NCBI GenBank assembly: GCA_002712005.1
Contig: PASP01000005.1
Coordinates: 111,708 to 175,707, forward strand
DNA from: Halobacteriovoraceae bacterium
Lineage (GTDB): Bacteria; Bdellovibrionota; Bacteriovoracia; Bacteriovoracales; Bacteriovoracaceae
Length of the DNA: 64,000 nt
Direction: 5' to 3'
Made by a program: the position numbers and the translations under genes. Below the pieces are notes generated by a model. That model worked only from the letters and a program-made list of their open reading frames with translations, did no database searches and was not told the DNA's origin. Numbering within the stretch: the stretch's first letter is position 1; each line of letters opens with the position of its first letter. This document shows, piece by piece, positions 1-7,884 of the stretch.

Positions 1-210
1 GGACGTTCTTGTATAGCCGGTCAGGGAGAGCTAAAAAAGCTTAAATACGATCCACTCTTTTGTATCAATCACACTCTCGCCATGTTTCGGGCCAATATTA
101 ATCGATTATTTAGAAGAACTTGGAATACGACTAAGAAGATTTTACAGCTGCAAAAGCATCTCGATATCTATAGCTATGCCTTCAATATCGGACTCATCTC
201 AAATCTCTAA
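1..210 (+). CDS. C-terminal end of a probable insertion-sequence transposase, cut by the window edge
   Basis: Frame 1 is open from the first base to a TAA at 208-210, giving the last 69 residues of a protein whose start lies outside the window. It contains the stretch RRTWNTTKK followed by LQKHLDIYSYAFN. I associate an Arg-Thr-Trp-x-Thr-Thr-Lys-Lys motif, then a helix ending near a Tyr/His-Asn pair, with the C-terminus of DDE-type transposases; this is memory, not a search. A hairpin terminator follows at 246-280, and a repeat end resembling those of the small elements at 2248 and 31539 lies at 297-325. The protein may therefore be the transposase of the parent element. It could also be an unrelated basic protein, since too little is visible to decide. 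Confidence 0.5.
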   Translation, partial: GRSCIAGQGELKKLKYDPLFCINHTLAMFRANINRLFRRTWNTTKKILQLQKHLDIYSYAFNIGLISNL

Positions 211-245
211 ATCAAAAGTAAGAAATAGCAAAAAATTGAAATAAA

Positions 246-280
246 AAAGAAAGTCTCACAAGGACTCTCTTTTCATTTTT
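246..280 (+). terminator. Rho-independent terminator-like hairpin
   Basis: The arm at 246-255 (AAAGAAAGTC) pairs with 263-272 (GACTCTCTTT) with one mismatch around a 7-base loop. The sequence then reads TTTC followed by a run of T. It lies 36 bases after the stop of the transposase-like fragment and probably ends that transcript. Confidence 0.45.
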
Positions 281-296
281 AAGAAAATATTGATTT

Positions 297-325
297 GACC
301 ATCCCCATTCTAAGGGGCCAGTTTT
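297..325. repeat. Single end of the AAACTGRCCCC repeat family
   Basis: Read on the minus strand this segment begins AAAACTGGCCCCTTAGAATG and continues GGGATGGTC. It matches the ends of the elements at 2248-2399 and 31539-31740. Internally the CCCC at 303-306 and GGGG at 314-317 form a small hairpin. Its outer end overlaps the TAA stop of the gene at 324-1097. No partner end is visible to the left inside the window, so it may be the right end of an element that includes the transposase-like fragment. Confidence 0.6.
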
Positions 326-1097
326 AGTGTTCATCCTCCATATTAAGCTGAAGTCGTACACTTATTGTACCTATATCGTCTTCAGTATGAGGATAAGTAG
401 GATCATTATTTATGTCATATAAATTCATTTTCTTAATTGTAATTGTATAGGGAACATGATCTCGTTCGATGAAAAGATGAACATTTTCTCCAGGAGAAAT
501 AATATCTTTGTTTTTTATAGAATATGAGTTTTCAAGAGATTTAATCACCTGCTCAAAACTCTTTTCTCCAGGAGCATATTCATAAGATAGATATTTTAGA
601 AATAAATGATCTTCATCATCACCATCATATTGAGCATTATAATATCGTGTACCTGGTAAGGATTTATTTGTTCTAATTTCCCATGTAACCCCTAAAAAGG
701 AATTTGATTTCTTATTAATTTTAGGAGAAAGACCTTGCTCTTCTAAAAAGTGAATGAGTTCATTGGGCTCTTTTCTATACTTAAATGCCTTAGCAAAACC
801 TGAGTTTAAAGAGTTTAAAGACTTTAAGTACTTCTTTTGAGTAGCGCTAAGGTTTGAGCTCTCTTCTTCATTTGAATGAGTCTCTTCTTCATTTTGAGAA
901 GGAACTTTAACTTGTGAAGTAGACTTCTTCTTTGATTGGTCTGTATGTTTAGCTTCTGACGATTTTTCAGTAATTTCTACTTCAGTTTGCGTGCTGGAGT
1001 CTACCTTGTTTCTTTCAACTTTAGGCGAGTTATTTAACAAAAATACTACAACAGCAATCACAGAGAAAAGTATTGCGCCTAATAAAGTCTTTTTCAT
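324..1097 (-). CDS. Exported or membrane-anchored protein of unknown function
   Basis: About 257 residues. I start at the ATG at 1097-1095, which shares its A with the TAA stop of the upstream gene (TAATG) and has an AAAGG ribosome site about 8 bases before it; this implies translational coupling. Residues 3-22 form one hydrophobic segment (signal anchor or signal peptide). A low-complexity linker rich in Ser, Glu, Lys and Thr follows to about residue 85. The C-terminal part, about 90-257, looks folded and mixed alpha/beta, with several Tyr and acidic residues, and I do not recognise its family. Tight coupling to the M23-like gene suggests the two act together in the periplasm. The stop codon overlaps a repeat end (297-325), so the last residues could have been changed by an insertion. 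Confidence 0.7.
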   Translation of the reverse strand: MKKTLLGAILFSVIAVVVFLLNNSPKVERNKVDSSTQTEVEITEKSSEAKHTDQSKKKSTSQVKVPSQNEEETHSNEEESSNLSATQKKYLKSLNSLNSGFAKAFKYRKEPNELIHFLEEQGLSPKINKKSNSFLGVTWEIRTNKSLPGTRYYNAQYDGDDEDHLFLKYLSYEYAPGEKSFEQVIKSLENSYSIKNKDIISPGENVHLFIERDHVPYTITIKKMNLYDINNDPTYPHTEDDIGTISVRLQLNMEDEH

Positions 1098-2143
1098 TAG
1101 AAAGACCTTTCTAGCCACTGAAGAAGATAATCTTCCGGATTCATTAAGTCTGAACGTCTTTGATATGAGCCATACCCGTTTGTCAGAGCTCCAGTTTTCG
1201 TACCATTATAGAGTTCAAAATGAAGCATAGGTGGTCTAACTGATAATTTACCAGCATATCCAATAACTTGACCTTTTTTCACTCTAGCGCCTTCTCTAAT
1301 ATTTGGAGCAGCTCTTCCTGCGACTTCACCATAGCGAACAATGAAACCTCCCTTATGACGAACGACTAAAGAGTAGGTTCCGTCGTAGAAGTAGCGAAGT
1401 CCTTGAATAACCACACCATCTTGAATCGCACGAATAGGATCATTTAAATTTCGATAAAGGTCCGAAGCTGCATGCAAGCGCCCTCCACTTCTTCCCGCTC
1501 CAAAACGTCTCTCACCTGTCGTAAAATTAAGCTTAGGCTTTGCCGTTGTTGGAAAAATACAACAATCATCCTCTCCTAGGCCATAATTAGCATAAGTTTG
1601 CTCTTCTCGATTACTATCATTAGCTTCCTCTTCCTCATCAACATCTTGACCAGAGTTCAAGAGAGGACATTTACCTTTCGTTCGAATAACATCGTCTTGT
1701 ATATACCCTACGACTTTAGAAGCTCCTCCATTGATAAGAACTTCCCCTTTTTTAAAAGTCACAACTTCTCCACCAACTTTGGCCTGAACTTTACTATGCT
1801 CGCTATTCCATAACTGAAATACTTTGACTTGATCACCAAGCTCCACTCGGCCAGTTATCGATTTGAAATCATCACTATAGACTTTTACTTTGCTAGACGA
1901 ACAAATATAACTTTTGAAGGGATTAAAGCCTTGAATACTTTGTTCTATTCCACCTTGAAGGCGGTTTACTTTCTTGCTTAAATTATTATTGAAGTTCTCC
2001 GAACAATCTTGAATCTTATCTCTCACCTGCCCAGCGATCTTCTTTAAGTCAAATGCATGTGAGGAAGAATTTAGCGCCAATCCCACAAGAAGGACTCCAA
2101 CTTTACCATAATTTTTTAGGACTAAAATCTTCTCAGAAGGCAT
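1097..2143 (-). CDS. Exported M23 (LytM-like) domain protein, probably non-canonical
   Basis: 348 residues from the ATG at 2143, which has GGAG seven bases upstream. A TTG twelve bases earlier is open but has no ribosome site. A hydrophobic signal-like segment covers about residues 12-32. The middle (about 90-155) reads like a bacterial SH3 domain. Residues about 210-320 are an M23 domain with the zinc-binding H-x-x-x-D (RLHAASDLY) and a late HFELYNGT. In canonical M23 peptidases the late motif is H-x-H and a further His follows a Tyr-Ala; here these positions read M-L-H and R-Y-G-E. The zinc ligands are therefore kept while the two accessory catalytic histidines appear lost. It may be a regulatory LytM protein (like EnvC or NlpD) or belong to a subfamily with a different active site. 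Confidence 0.8.
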   Translation of the reverse strand: MPSEKILVLKNYGKVGVLLVGLALNSSSHAFDLKKIAGQVRDKIQDCSENFNNNLSKKVNRLQGGIEQSIQGFNPFKSYICSSSKVKVYSDDFKSITGRVELGDQVKVFQLWNSEHSKVQAKVGGEVVTFKKGEVLINGGASKVVGYIQDDVIRTKGKCPLLNSGQDVDEEEEANDSNREEQTYANYGLGEDDCCIFPTTAKPKLNFTTGERRFGAGRSGGRLHAASDLYRNLNDPIRAIQDGVVIQGLRYFYDGTYSLVVRHKGGFIVRYGEVAGRAAPNIREGARVKKGQVIGYAGKLSVRPPMLHFELYNGTKTGALTNGYGSYQRRSDLMNPEDYLLQWLERSF

Positions 2144-2247
2144 ATTAAACTCCAATTTTGTTCATTAAAATTGACGCTATTCTACCTAACTTTATTCAAC
2201 TCCTTGATTTAAATGAAAAAATACTAGAGGCCGTCAAAAAAATATAC

Positions 2248-2399
2248 AACTGGCCCCTTTAAATGGGGTTAGTTTCACGAAGACTGTAGTGATATCCATT
2301 AGTTTATGAAGTTAAACTGGGCAGCTACAAAGATTGAGATAAGATTAAAGAAAATTAAGTAACTTAGATAAAGATCAACCCCACCAAAAGGGTCCAGTT
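2248..2399. mobile_element. 152-bp MITE/REPIN-like element with imperfect terminal inverted repeats
   Basis: The left end reads AACTGGCCCCTTTAAATGGG and then GTTAGTTT. The right end, read on the opposite strand, is AACTGGACCCTTTTGGTGGG and then GTTGATC. The two ends are thus inverted copies, and each is itself roughly palindromic (AACTGG...CCCC with GGGG...AGTT). There is no open reading frame inside. The right end overlaps the TAA stop of mgtE (2400-2398). The gap between mgtE and the M23-like gene consists mainly of this element. Confidence 0.65.
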
Positions 2400-3732
2400 A
2401 AAAAAGTTCACCAAGTCCTAGGATAATCCCTAAATACATGCTCACACTTAACATATCGCAAAAAGAAGTCACCAACGGACCACTCGCAATCGCAGGGTCT
2501 ATCCCCAACTTCTTAAAAGCTATAGGTATAAGCATGCCAAATAGAGCAGCAGTAGACATAGAAAGAATCAGAGTAGAACCTACCCTCACCCCCACCATAG
2601 AATCTCCATAGAAAACAAGGATCATACAAAAAGTAGTGAGTCCCGCCATAAGTCCCATGATGAGACCAACTGTAATTTCTCTCATTAGAGGAAGGCGAAA
2701 TTGGCCGAATTCATTGGCCCCAAGGGCGAATGATCTAGTAATGATCATGGCAGTCTGGGTTCCAACATTTCCAGTGGTATTCATGATTAGGGGGACAAAG
2801 GATGCAAAGATAATTGCATTGGTAACATTTCCCTCAAAGAAAGTTAGGATATAACCTGTAACAAATGAAGCTGAGATAGAGAAAATGAGCCAAGGGAAAC
2901 GACCGAGAGCGAGTTTAAAACGATTGGGATTTACATCACCAATGGATTCATCAGAAGATACCCCGACATAAGCGAGAATATCTTCACTGGCCTCTTCTTC
3001 GATAACATCTTGGATATCATCGAACATAATCTGACCGAGAAGGATCCCCTCTTTGTCCACAACGGGGAGATAGGATAAGTCGTATTTAGAAAAGATCTGG
3101 GCCACTTCCTCTTGATCTTCCTCGGGATTTACATAGTGCTTAAGAGGTTTAGTAATTTTAGAAATCGCATCGGACATTTGCGAAAGAATCACATCGTCCA
3201 GTTGTACGAGTCCTATTAACTTTCTTTCTTCATCAACAACATAGGAGACAACAACTTTTCCTAAAATTTTCTTCTGTCTTCTAATGGCATCAACAGCTTC
3301 TTTAACCGACATCCCTTCTCGGATGAGGCAGACTTCTGTTTGCATGATCGAACCGGCCGACTCTTCTGGATAACTAAGGATTCGATTAATTTGAACCATC
3401 TTAGTTAAGCGGGGCAGGACGAGGTCTCTCTTTTCATCAGAGAGCATTTTTATGAGATAAGCGGCATCATCGGTTTCTAAATGATTAAATATCTGAGTAA
3501 TCTGATCGGTCGTCAAAATTTCAGTTATTTCATCAAAGAGGCTTTTTTCAAAGAGAGGAAAGATATCTGCTAGTTCTTCGTTATCGAGATTATCTAAAAC
3601 CTTTGGATAATGTTCCGCATCGATTAAATAGAAGAGATCCACGATCTCTAACGGATCGAGGAAATTGAGGTAGGCCTGCACATTTTCGTGGTGCCCACTT
3701 TCGAAAATCTCTTTTAAATCAATTGCTTTCAT
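2398..3732 (-). CDS. mgtE: MgtE-type magnesium transporter
   Basis: 444 residues, the usual MgtE length. Residues 1-115 form the helical superhelical N-domain. Residues about 120-245 hold two CBS domains (ESAGSIMQTEV begins the first; YLPVVDKEGILLGQIMFDDI is in the second). A connecting helix and a five-helix membrane domain follow from about 275 to the end. The C-terminal LVTSFCDMLSVSMYLGI segment is typical of the pore region. MgtE channels Mg2+ into the cytoplasm and closes when Mg2+ binds the N and CBS domains. The ribosome site before the ATG is weak (GGTGA). I see no M-box riboswitch in the 100-bp divergent gap to the DUF3445 gene. The stop codon TAA overlaps the end of a repeat element. 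Confidence 0.93.
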   Translation of the reverse strand: MKAIDLKEIFESGHHENVQAYLNFLDPLEIVDLFYLIDAEHYPKVLDNLDNEELADIFPLFEKSLFDEITEILTTDQITQIFNHLETDDAAYLIKMLSDEKRDLVLPRLTKMVQINRILSYPEESAGSIMQTEVCLIREGMSVKEAVDAIRRQKKILGKVVVSYVVDEERKLIGLVQLDDVILSQMSDAISKITKPLKHYVNPEEDQEEVAQIFSKYDLSYLPVVDKEGILLGQIMFDDIQDVIEEEASEDILAYVGVSSDESIGDVNPNRFKLALGRFPWLIFSISASFVTGYILTFFEGNVTNAIIFASFVPLIMNTTGNVGTQTAMIITRSFALGANEFGQFRLPLMREITVGLIMGLMAGLTTFCMILVFYGDSMVGVRVGSTLILSMSTAALFGMLIPIAFKKLGIDPAIASGPLVTSFCDMLSVSMYLGIILGLGELF

Positions 3733-3832
3733 TATTTATAGTTTGTCACCTTTTCATTCAAAAAACCACCGGCAATACCTATATAACCTGTATAATAAAT
3801 TAAAATATTAGACCTATAAATGATTTTTTAAA

Positions 3833-4771
3833 ATGAAGAAAATTAATTTATCTTTTAAAAATAGAAATTCTGATTTCCTAAATTATTGTCCTTTTCGACT
3901 AGGGTTAAAGCAAAGTGAATTAGGTTTAAGAAAACTCAATCCCTCTCCTAATGAGCATGACGACGTTAGAGAAAAACTCTTTCAAATCGATCCCAGTACC
4001 TATGAGCTCTATTTAAAATCTAAAAGGAAAATGAAGGAACTTCATCCCGATATCGCTTATCAAAGAAGTCAGTCTATGGATAGTGAAGATAGGCAAAGGC
4101 ATGTCTTTAATTATATGGCAGCCAATTTGGCCAAAACTTATCCAGAGTATTTTCAATTTGATTCCCCTAGGCTCACTTATAAAAAAGATGGCTCCTTTTC
4201 AAACTATGATCAAGCCTGTGACTCTCATCTCTACCAAGATGGCCTAGACTTTTTAGCCCATCACATTCAGGAGGACTTTTGCTTAGTGCATGTGGAGACT
4301 CTTAAGGCGGAGTTAATCCACCTATGTTCCCCCAATGACTGGACGGCGAAATGGGGTCTTAATAAGAACTTTGACGAAATCCATGTTCATGCCCCAAGAG
4401 CAATGGAAATAGTGAAAAGACCTGAGCAGATCTTTAGGCGTCTCTATGAAAATAGTGTGACCTATGAACGCTTGGGAGCCATGACTTTAACAAGCTTTCC
4501 TTATCTGATTAGGCACCCAGATCACATTGAAGAGGCGATTGAAAGTGAGAAGCATCCCTTCTTTTTTCGTTTTGAAAGGCAAACTCTATCCAAGATTCCC
4601 CATACTCCCTACTTACTTTTTACGATCCGCCCCTACTTGATGGACTTTACACAAGAGCTTCCTAGGAAGCTTTCAAAAGAGCAGTGGGAAGAGGTTTCTG
4701 CTCCTGAACATAAGAATCGTTACAACTGGTTCTTTAGAAAAAACTTCACTTATCTGAATCAGCTTTTTTAA
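3833..4771 (+). CDS. DUF3445 / heme-dependent oxidative N-demethylase-like protein
   Basis: 312 residues. The N-terminal PFRLGLKQ, the central FCLVHVETLKAELIHLCSPN segment followed by W-x(4)-GLNKNFDEIHVHAP, and RPEQIFRRL are characteristic of the DUF3445 family. Members were described as heme-dependent oxidative N-demethylases acting on dimethylamine-type substrates through a PAS-like heme fold. No signal peptide or membrane segment is present, so it is cytoplasmic. It is divergent from mgtE and convergent with the methyltransferase gene, with only 3 bases between stops, and stands alone rather than in an operon. No Shine-Dalgarno sequence is evident before this ATG. The substrate cannot be read from the sequence. 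Confidence 0.82.
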   Translation: MKKINLSFKNRNSDFLNYCPFRLGLKQSELGLRKLNPSPNEHDDVREKLFQIDPSTYELYLKSKRKMKELHPDIAYQRSQSMDSEDRQRHVFNYMAANLAKTYPEYFQFDSPRLTYKKDGSFSNYDQACDSHLYQDGLDFLAHHIQEDFCLVHVETLKAELIHLCSPNDWTAKWGLNKNFDEIHVHAPRAMEIVKRPEQIFRRLYENSVTYERLGAMTLTSFPYLIRHPDHIEEAIESEKHPFFFRFERQTLSKIPHTPYLLFTIRPYLMDFTQELPRKLSKEQWEEVSAPEHKNRYNWFFRKNFTYLNQLF

Positions 4772-4774
4772 AAA

Positions 4775-5989
4775 TCAACAAACTAAGTAACAGAGAAACT
4801 TAATATAATTTTCTCGATCACTAAGAGAAGACATTAAATGATCTGGACCTTGAATTCCAAGATCCAAGAGATGAATTTCCATTCCCGTATCCCAAAAGGC
4901 TTGATTTACTGTTTGATCCAGCTCTTCTAATGTAACTCCGTGAGTACAACTTCCAATGGCCAAAAGAGTTCCAGGCTTACAAATCTTAGCAATGGCCTTA
5001 TGGAGTTTAAGATATCCTCCCAGCGCCTTTGTTTTATTTTTCAAAGACTTCGAAAAAGCCGGTGGATCAGAAATGACAAGATCAAATTTTTCCTTTTCCT
5101 GAGCTTTCTCTTTTAACCAATCAAAGACATCCCTACGAGAAAATTCACCTCTATGTTCAAAGCCATTTATTTTTAAATTTTCACTTAGAGTGTCACCCAG
5201 ATTACCTTGGTCTACAAAGTGAACTTTTTCGAGATCCTCACTTGCAGCTAAGGCATTTAAACCCCAAGAACCACTATAGCAGAAGAGATCAACCCCTTTT
5301 TTAAGCTGACCATGATAATTTTCCATCCAATTGCGAAGTTTCAATCTATTGATTCTATGATCATAGTAATGACCAATTTTTTGCATAATTTCTTTGCTAA
5401 TCCGATACTGAATTCCACTTTCTTCGACTTCAATATTAGGGATCTCCTCTCGTTCATAGAGGGGTAAGCCTTCCATTTTTCTATAGTCTTCTTGATCTAA
5501 AAAAATGACTTTCTTATTTCTAAGTTCTTGTAAATTCTCTCGAATATAATCTCTATAGAGATCCATACCTGCCGTATTGATCTGTAAGAGAACACAATTT
5601 ATGTATTCATCAGCAATCACTCCAGGAAGACCATCAACTGCTCCATAAAGTATGCGGCAACCCTTATCAAAATATTTAAAGTAACTTCTTTTTTTGAGGG
5701 CACGCTCAATTGAATATTTCAAATACTGTTTTGGATCAAAACTTTTAAATGCCTTATCGTTAGGAAAAGATTGCAACGTTCGAATACAAGGCCCTTGCTG
5801 AACTAAGGGATTTACTACCCCCACTAAAAATGGAGTTTGTCCTTTAGGATCTTCCTTACCTTCGACTACCTTTACCCACTCACCAGGAGTTCGTCCTTGA
5901 AGTCCATCTTCAACTTCTCTTTCGTAGAACTCGTCACGGTGAAGAAAAGATCTTCCCCCTTTTTTTGCTTTAATCCTTACGGTTCGCAA
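4775..5989 (-). CDS. rlmI: RlmI-like SAM-dependent rRNA (cytosine-5) methyltransferase
   Basis: About 404 residues from a TTG at 5989-5987 preceded by AGGAG at the correct spacing of six. The frame stays open to a GTG at 6058, but that start would abut the divergent gene and lacks a ribosome site. A PUA-like RNA-binding region covers about residues 1-75. The methyltransferase core follows: IGHYYDHRINRLKLRNW, then the SAM-binding motif GVDLFCYSGSWGLNAL, the catalytic DPPAFSKS, and GSCTHG in place of the common SCS motif. The family methylates 23S rRNA (RlmI makes m5C1962, RlmK/L relatives make m7G). The exact target is inferred from family resemblance only. Confidence 0.75.
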   Translation of the reverse strand: MRTVRIKAKKGGRSFLHRDEFYEREVEDGLQGRTPGEWVKVVEGKEDPKGQTPFLVGVVNPLVQQGPCIRTLQSFPNDKAFKSFDPKQYLKYSIERALKKRSYFKYFDKGCRILYGAVDGLPGVIADEYINCVLLQINTAGMDLYRDYIRENLQELRNKKVIFLDQEDYRKMEGLPLYEREEIPNIEVEESGIQYRISKEIMQKIGHYYDHRINRLKLRNWMENYHGQLKKGVDLFCYSGSWGLNALAASEDLEKVHFVDQGNLGDTLSENLKINGFEHRGEFSRRDVFDWLKEKAQEKEKFDLVISDPPAFSKSLKNKTKALGGYLKLHKAIAKICKPGTLLAIGSCTHGVTLEELDQTVNQAFWDTGMEIHLLDLGIQGPDHLMSSLSDRENYIKFLCYLVC

Positions 5990-6059
5990 TTTATACTCCT
6001 GAATGAAGGCATTATTTATGCCCCTATTATAGCGTTCCCCATAAAGAGGTTCAATCACT

Positions 6060-7211
6060 ATGTCTCATGTAACACAAGACAAATGGATAAAACTCAGAAA
6101 GCAATATCCAATCACTGAAAATAAAGTTTACCTTAAAAATGCCTCGATTAGTGGGATGCATAGCAAAGTTATAAAGCGCAGTCATGAATGGAATCACTCA
6201 ATCGCATGTGAAGGAGCTGTAAATGAGCAACGCTTTGGTGATCTTGTTTTTGCCGCACGAGACACTGTTGCTCATTACTTAAATATACCCAATGTCGAAA
6301 GTGTAACTCTAACTGAAAACACATCCCACAACTTTAATCTCTTGGCCATCATGCTTAAAGAACAATTTCCTAAGGGTGCCCATATCCTTGCTCCTGCGGA
6401 TGAATTTCCTAGTTCGATTCTTCCCTTTTATCATCATGGTCACCACATAACTCAATTTTCTTCTCATCAGGGTGTGATTGATGAAGATGAATTTATCAAC
6501 CAAATAACAGATCAAACTCATGTAGTTATTTGTTCTCATGTTCAATTCTCCACCGGTTTTCGTATCGATATTGAAAGAATCGCTAGGGAATGTGAAAAGA
6601 GAGGGGTCTACTTCTTTCTCAATGCCACTCAGTCAATTGGAGTCTTTCCTATCGATCTCGAAAAACTAAAGGTTACCGCACTCTCTGCAACTTGCCATAA
6701 ATGGCTCGGAGCAGGAATGGGTCGGGCCGTATTCTATTTAAATCGAGAATTCATGAAAGAGCATAACCCTCCTCTTTTGGGTTGGTGCTCAGTAGCAGAG
6801 CCATTTGAAATGAAGAACACTCCAGGCGTTGCCCGGGAAGATCTTGGTATTTATCAATTGGGAACACTTCCCTTTACACAATTAGCGGCGGTGAAAGAAG
6901 CACTTGAAGTCAATCTTGAAATAGGAAGAGAAGAGATTGAAACGAGGATCCTTCAATTGGCCAATATCTTAAGAAGTGAAATTAATGAGCTTGGATTACC
7001 CATTGTTGGAGCACAACGCTCAGAAAATCAAAGTGGCATAATTACCTTTGACCCTCAATGTAATCCAGATGATTTGATCGAGTTTTTAGAAGAACGTAGG
7101 ATCTACGTTAATAATAGAAGAGGCCTCATAAGGGCCTCTATCCATTTCTATAATAATGAGGAAGATATCAATCTCTTTATCTCGGCTTTAAAAGATTTTA
7201 AGCATCGTTAA
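6060..7211 (+). CDS. Class V aminotransferase / cysteine-desulfurase-like PLP enzyme
   Basis: 383 residues with an aminotransferase class V fold. NTSHNFNLLA matches the PLP-phosphate-binding loop region, SHVQFSTGFRIDI the middle of the large domain, and SATCHKWLGAGMG carries the lysine expected to form the Schiff base. The motif that normally reads D-x-x-Q (Asp contacting the pyridine nitrogen) here reads LNATQS, so the Asp is an Asn. No cysteine sits in a SufS-like active-site loop that I can identify. The closest kind of enzyme would be an isopenicillin-N-epimerase-like or desulfurase-like family member of unknown substrate. A GAGG ribosome site lies about 10 bases before the ATG. The 3' end overlaps the response regulator gene by 14 bases in convergent orientation. 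Confidence 0.72.
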   Translation: MSHVTQDKWIKLRKQYPITENKVYLKNASISGMHSKVIKRSHEWNHSIACEGAVNEQRFGDLVFAARDTVAHYLNIPNVESVTLTENTSHNFNLLAIMLKEQFPKGAHILAPADEFPSSILPFYHHGHHITQFSSHQGVIDEDEFINQITDQTHVVICSHVQFSTGFRIDIERIARECEKRGVYFFLNATQSIGVFPIDLEKLKVTALSATCHKWLGAGMGRAVFYLNREFMKEHNPPLLGWCSVAEPFEMKNTPGVAREDLGIYQLGTLPFTQLAAVKEALEVNLEIGREEIETRILQLANILRSEINELGLPIVGAQRSENQSGIITFDPQCNPDDLIEFLEERRIYVNNRRGLIRASIHFYNNEEDINLFISALKDFKHR

Positions 7212-7884
7212 AGCGAAGACGGTATCCAACCCCTCTAACGGTCTCAATCAGTTCATCATAGAGTTTTTGTCTTATCTGAAGAACATGAGTATCTACAGTT
7301 CGAGTAGAGGGGTAATTTTCATAACCCCAAACCTTATTTAAAATTTCTTCGCGGCTAAAAGCACGATTAGGAGACTCCGCAAGCAAAACAAGAAAATCAA
7401 ATTCCATCTTTGTGAATTCCTTGAGCTCACCTTTAAAGGTAATTTCTCTGCGTCCCATATCTATTTTTAAATCTCCAAGAGTAATGACTTCCTGAACACT
7501 TTGTTGCGATTCACCTTTCTCGCTTTGGTGGCGTAGCTGCACTCGAATTCTAGCGGCCAGCTCTCTTGGTTCAAAAGGCTTAGTCAAGTAATCGTCGGCA
7601 CCACTTTCAAGTCCTACCACCTTATCAATGACCTCAGTTCGTGCCGTTAACATAATAACAGGCCCCGTATGTCCTGCCGCTCTGATTTCTCGTAAGAAAT
7701 CGATCCCTTGTCCATCAGGTAACATCCAATCGAGAATAACCAGTTCAAAATCACCGAGATTATTTTCTCTCGCCCTAGAAAGATTCGGGGCCAATTCAAC
7801 ATTATGTCCTTCATCTCTTAGAAAGCTCTTTAGGGTTGCACCTAGATTTTCATCATCTTCAACTACTAAAATTTTTGCACTCAT
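7198..7884 (-). CDS. OmpR-family response regulator
   Basis: 228 residues. The receiver domain (1-120) has the acidic pair EDD at 9-11, phospho-acceptor Asp52 (LDWMLPDG), Thr80 (MLTAR) and Lys102 (TKPFEP). A winged-helix DNA-binding domain covers about 130-225, ending in the typical SREEILNKVWGYE...STRTVDTHVLQIRQKL...VRGVGYRL. It acts as a transcription factor activated by the histidine kinase just upstream. The kinase TAA and this ATG are directly adjacent, and the ribosome site GAGGGG lies inside the kinase 3' end, so the two are translationally linked. Its regulon cannot be inferred here. Confidence 0.93.
   Translation of the reverse strand: MSAKILVVEDDENLGATLKSFLRDEGHNVELAPNLSRARENNLGDFELVILDWMLPDGQGIDFLREIRAAGHTGPVIMLTARTEVIDKVVGLESGADDYLTKPFEPRELAARIRVQLRHQSEKGESQQSVQEVITLGDLKIDMGRREITFKGELKEFTKMEFDFLVLLAESPNRAFSREEILNKVWGYENYPSTRTVDTHVLQIRQKLYDELIETVRGVGYRLRFNDA

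Noticed and set aside
3733-3832. Possible M-box (Mg2+) riboswitch before mgtE
   Set aside because: The divergent gap is only about 100 bp, too short for the usual M-box, and I see none of its conserved stems.
5990-6058. GTG start for the RlmI-like gene
   Set aside because: It leaves no promoter space before the divergent gene and lacks a ribosome site, whereas the TTG at 5989 has AGGAG.
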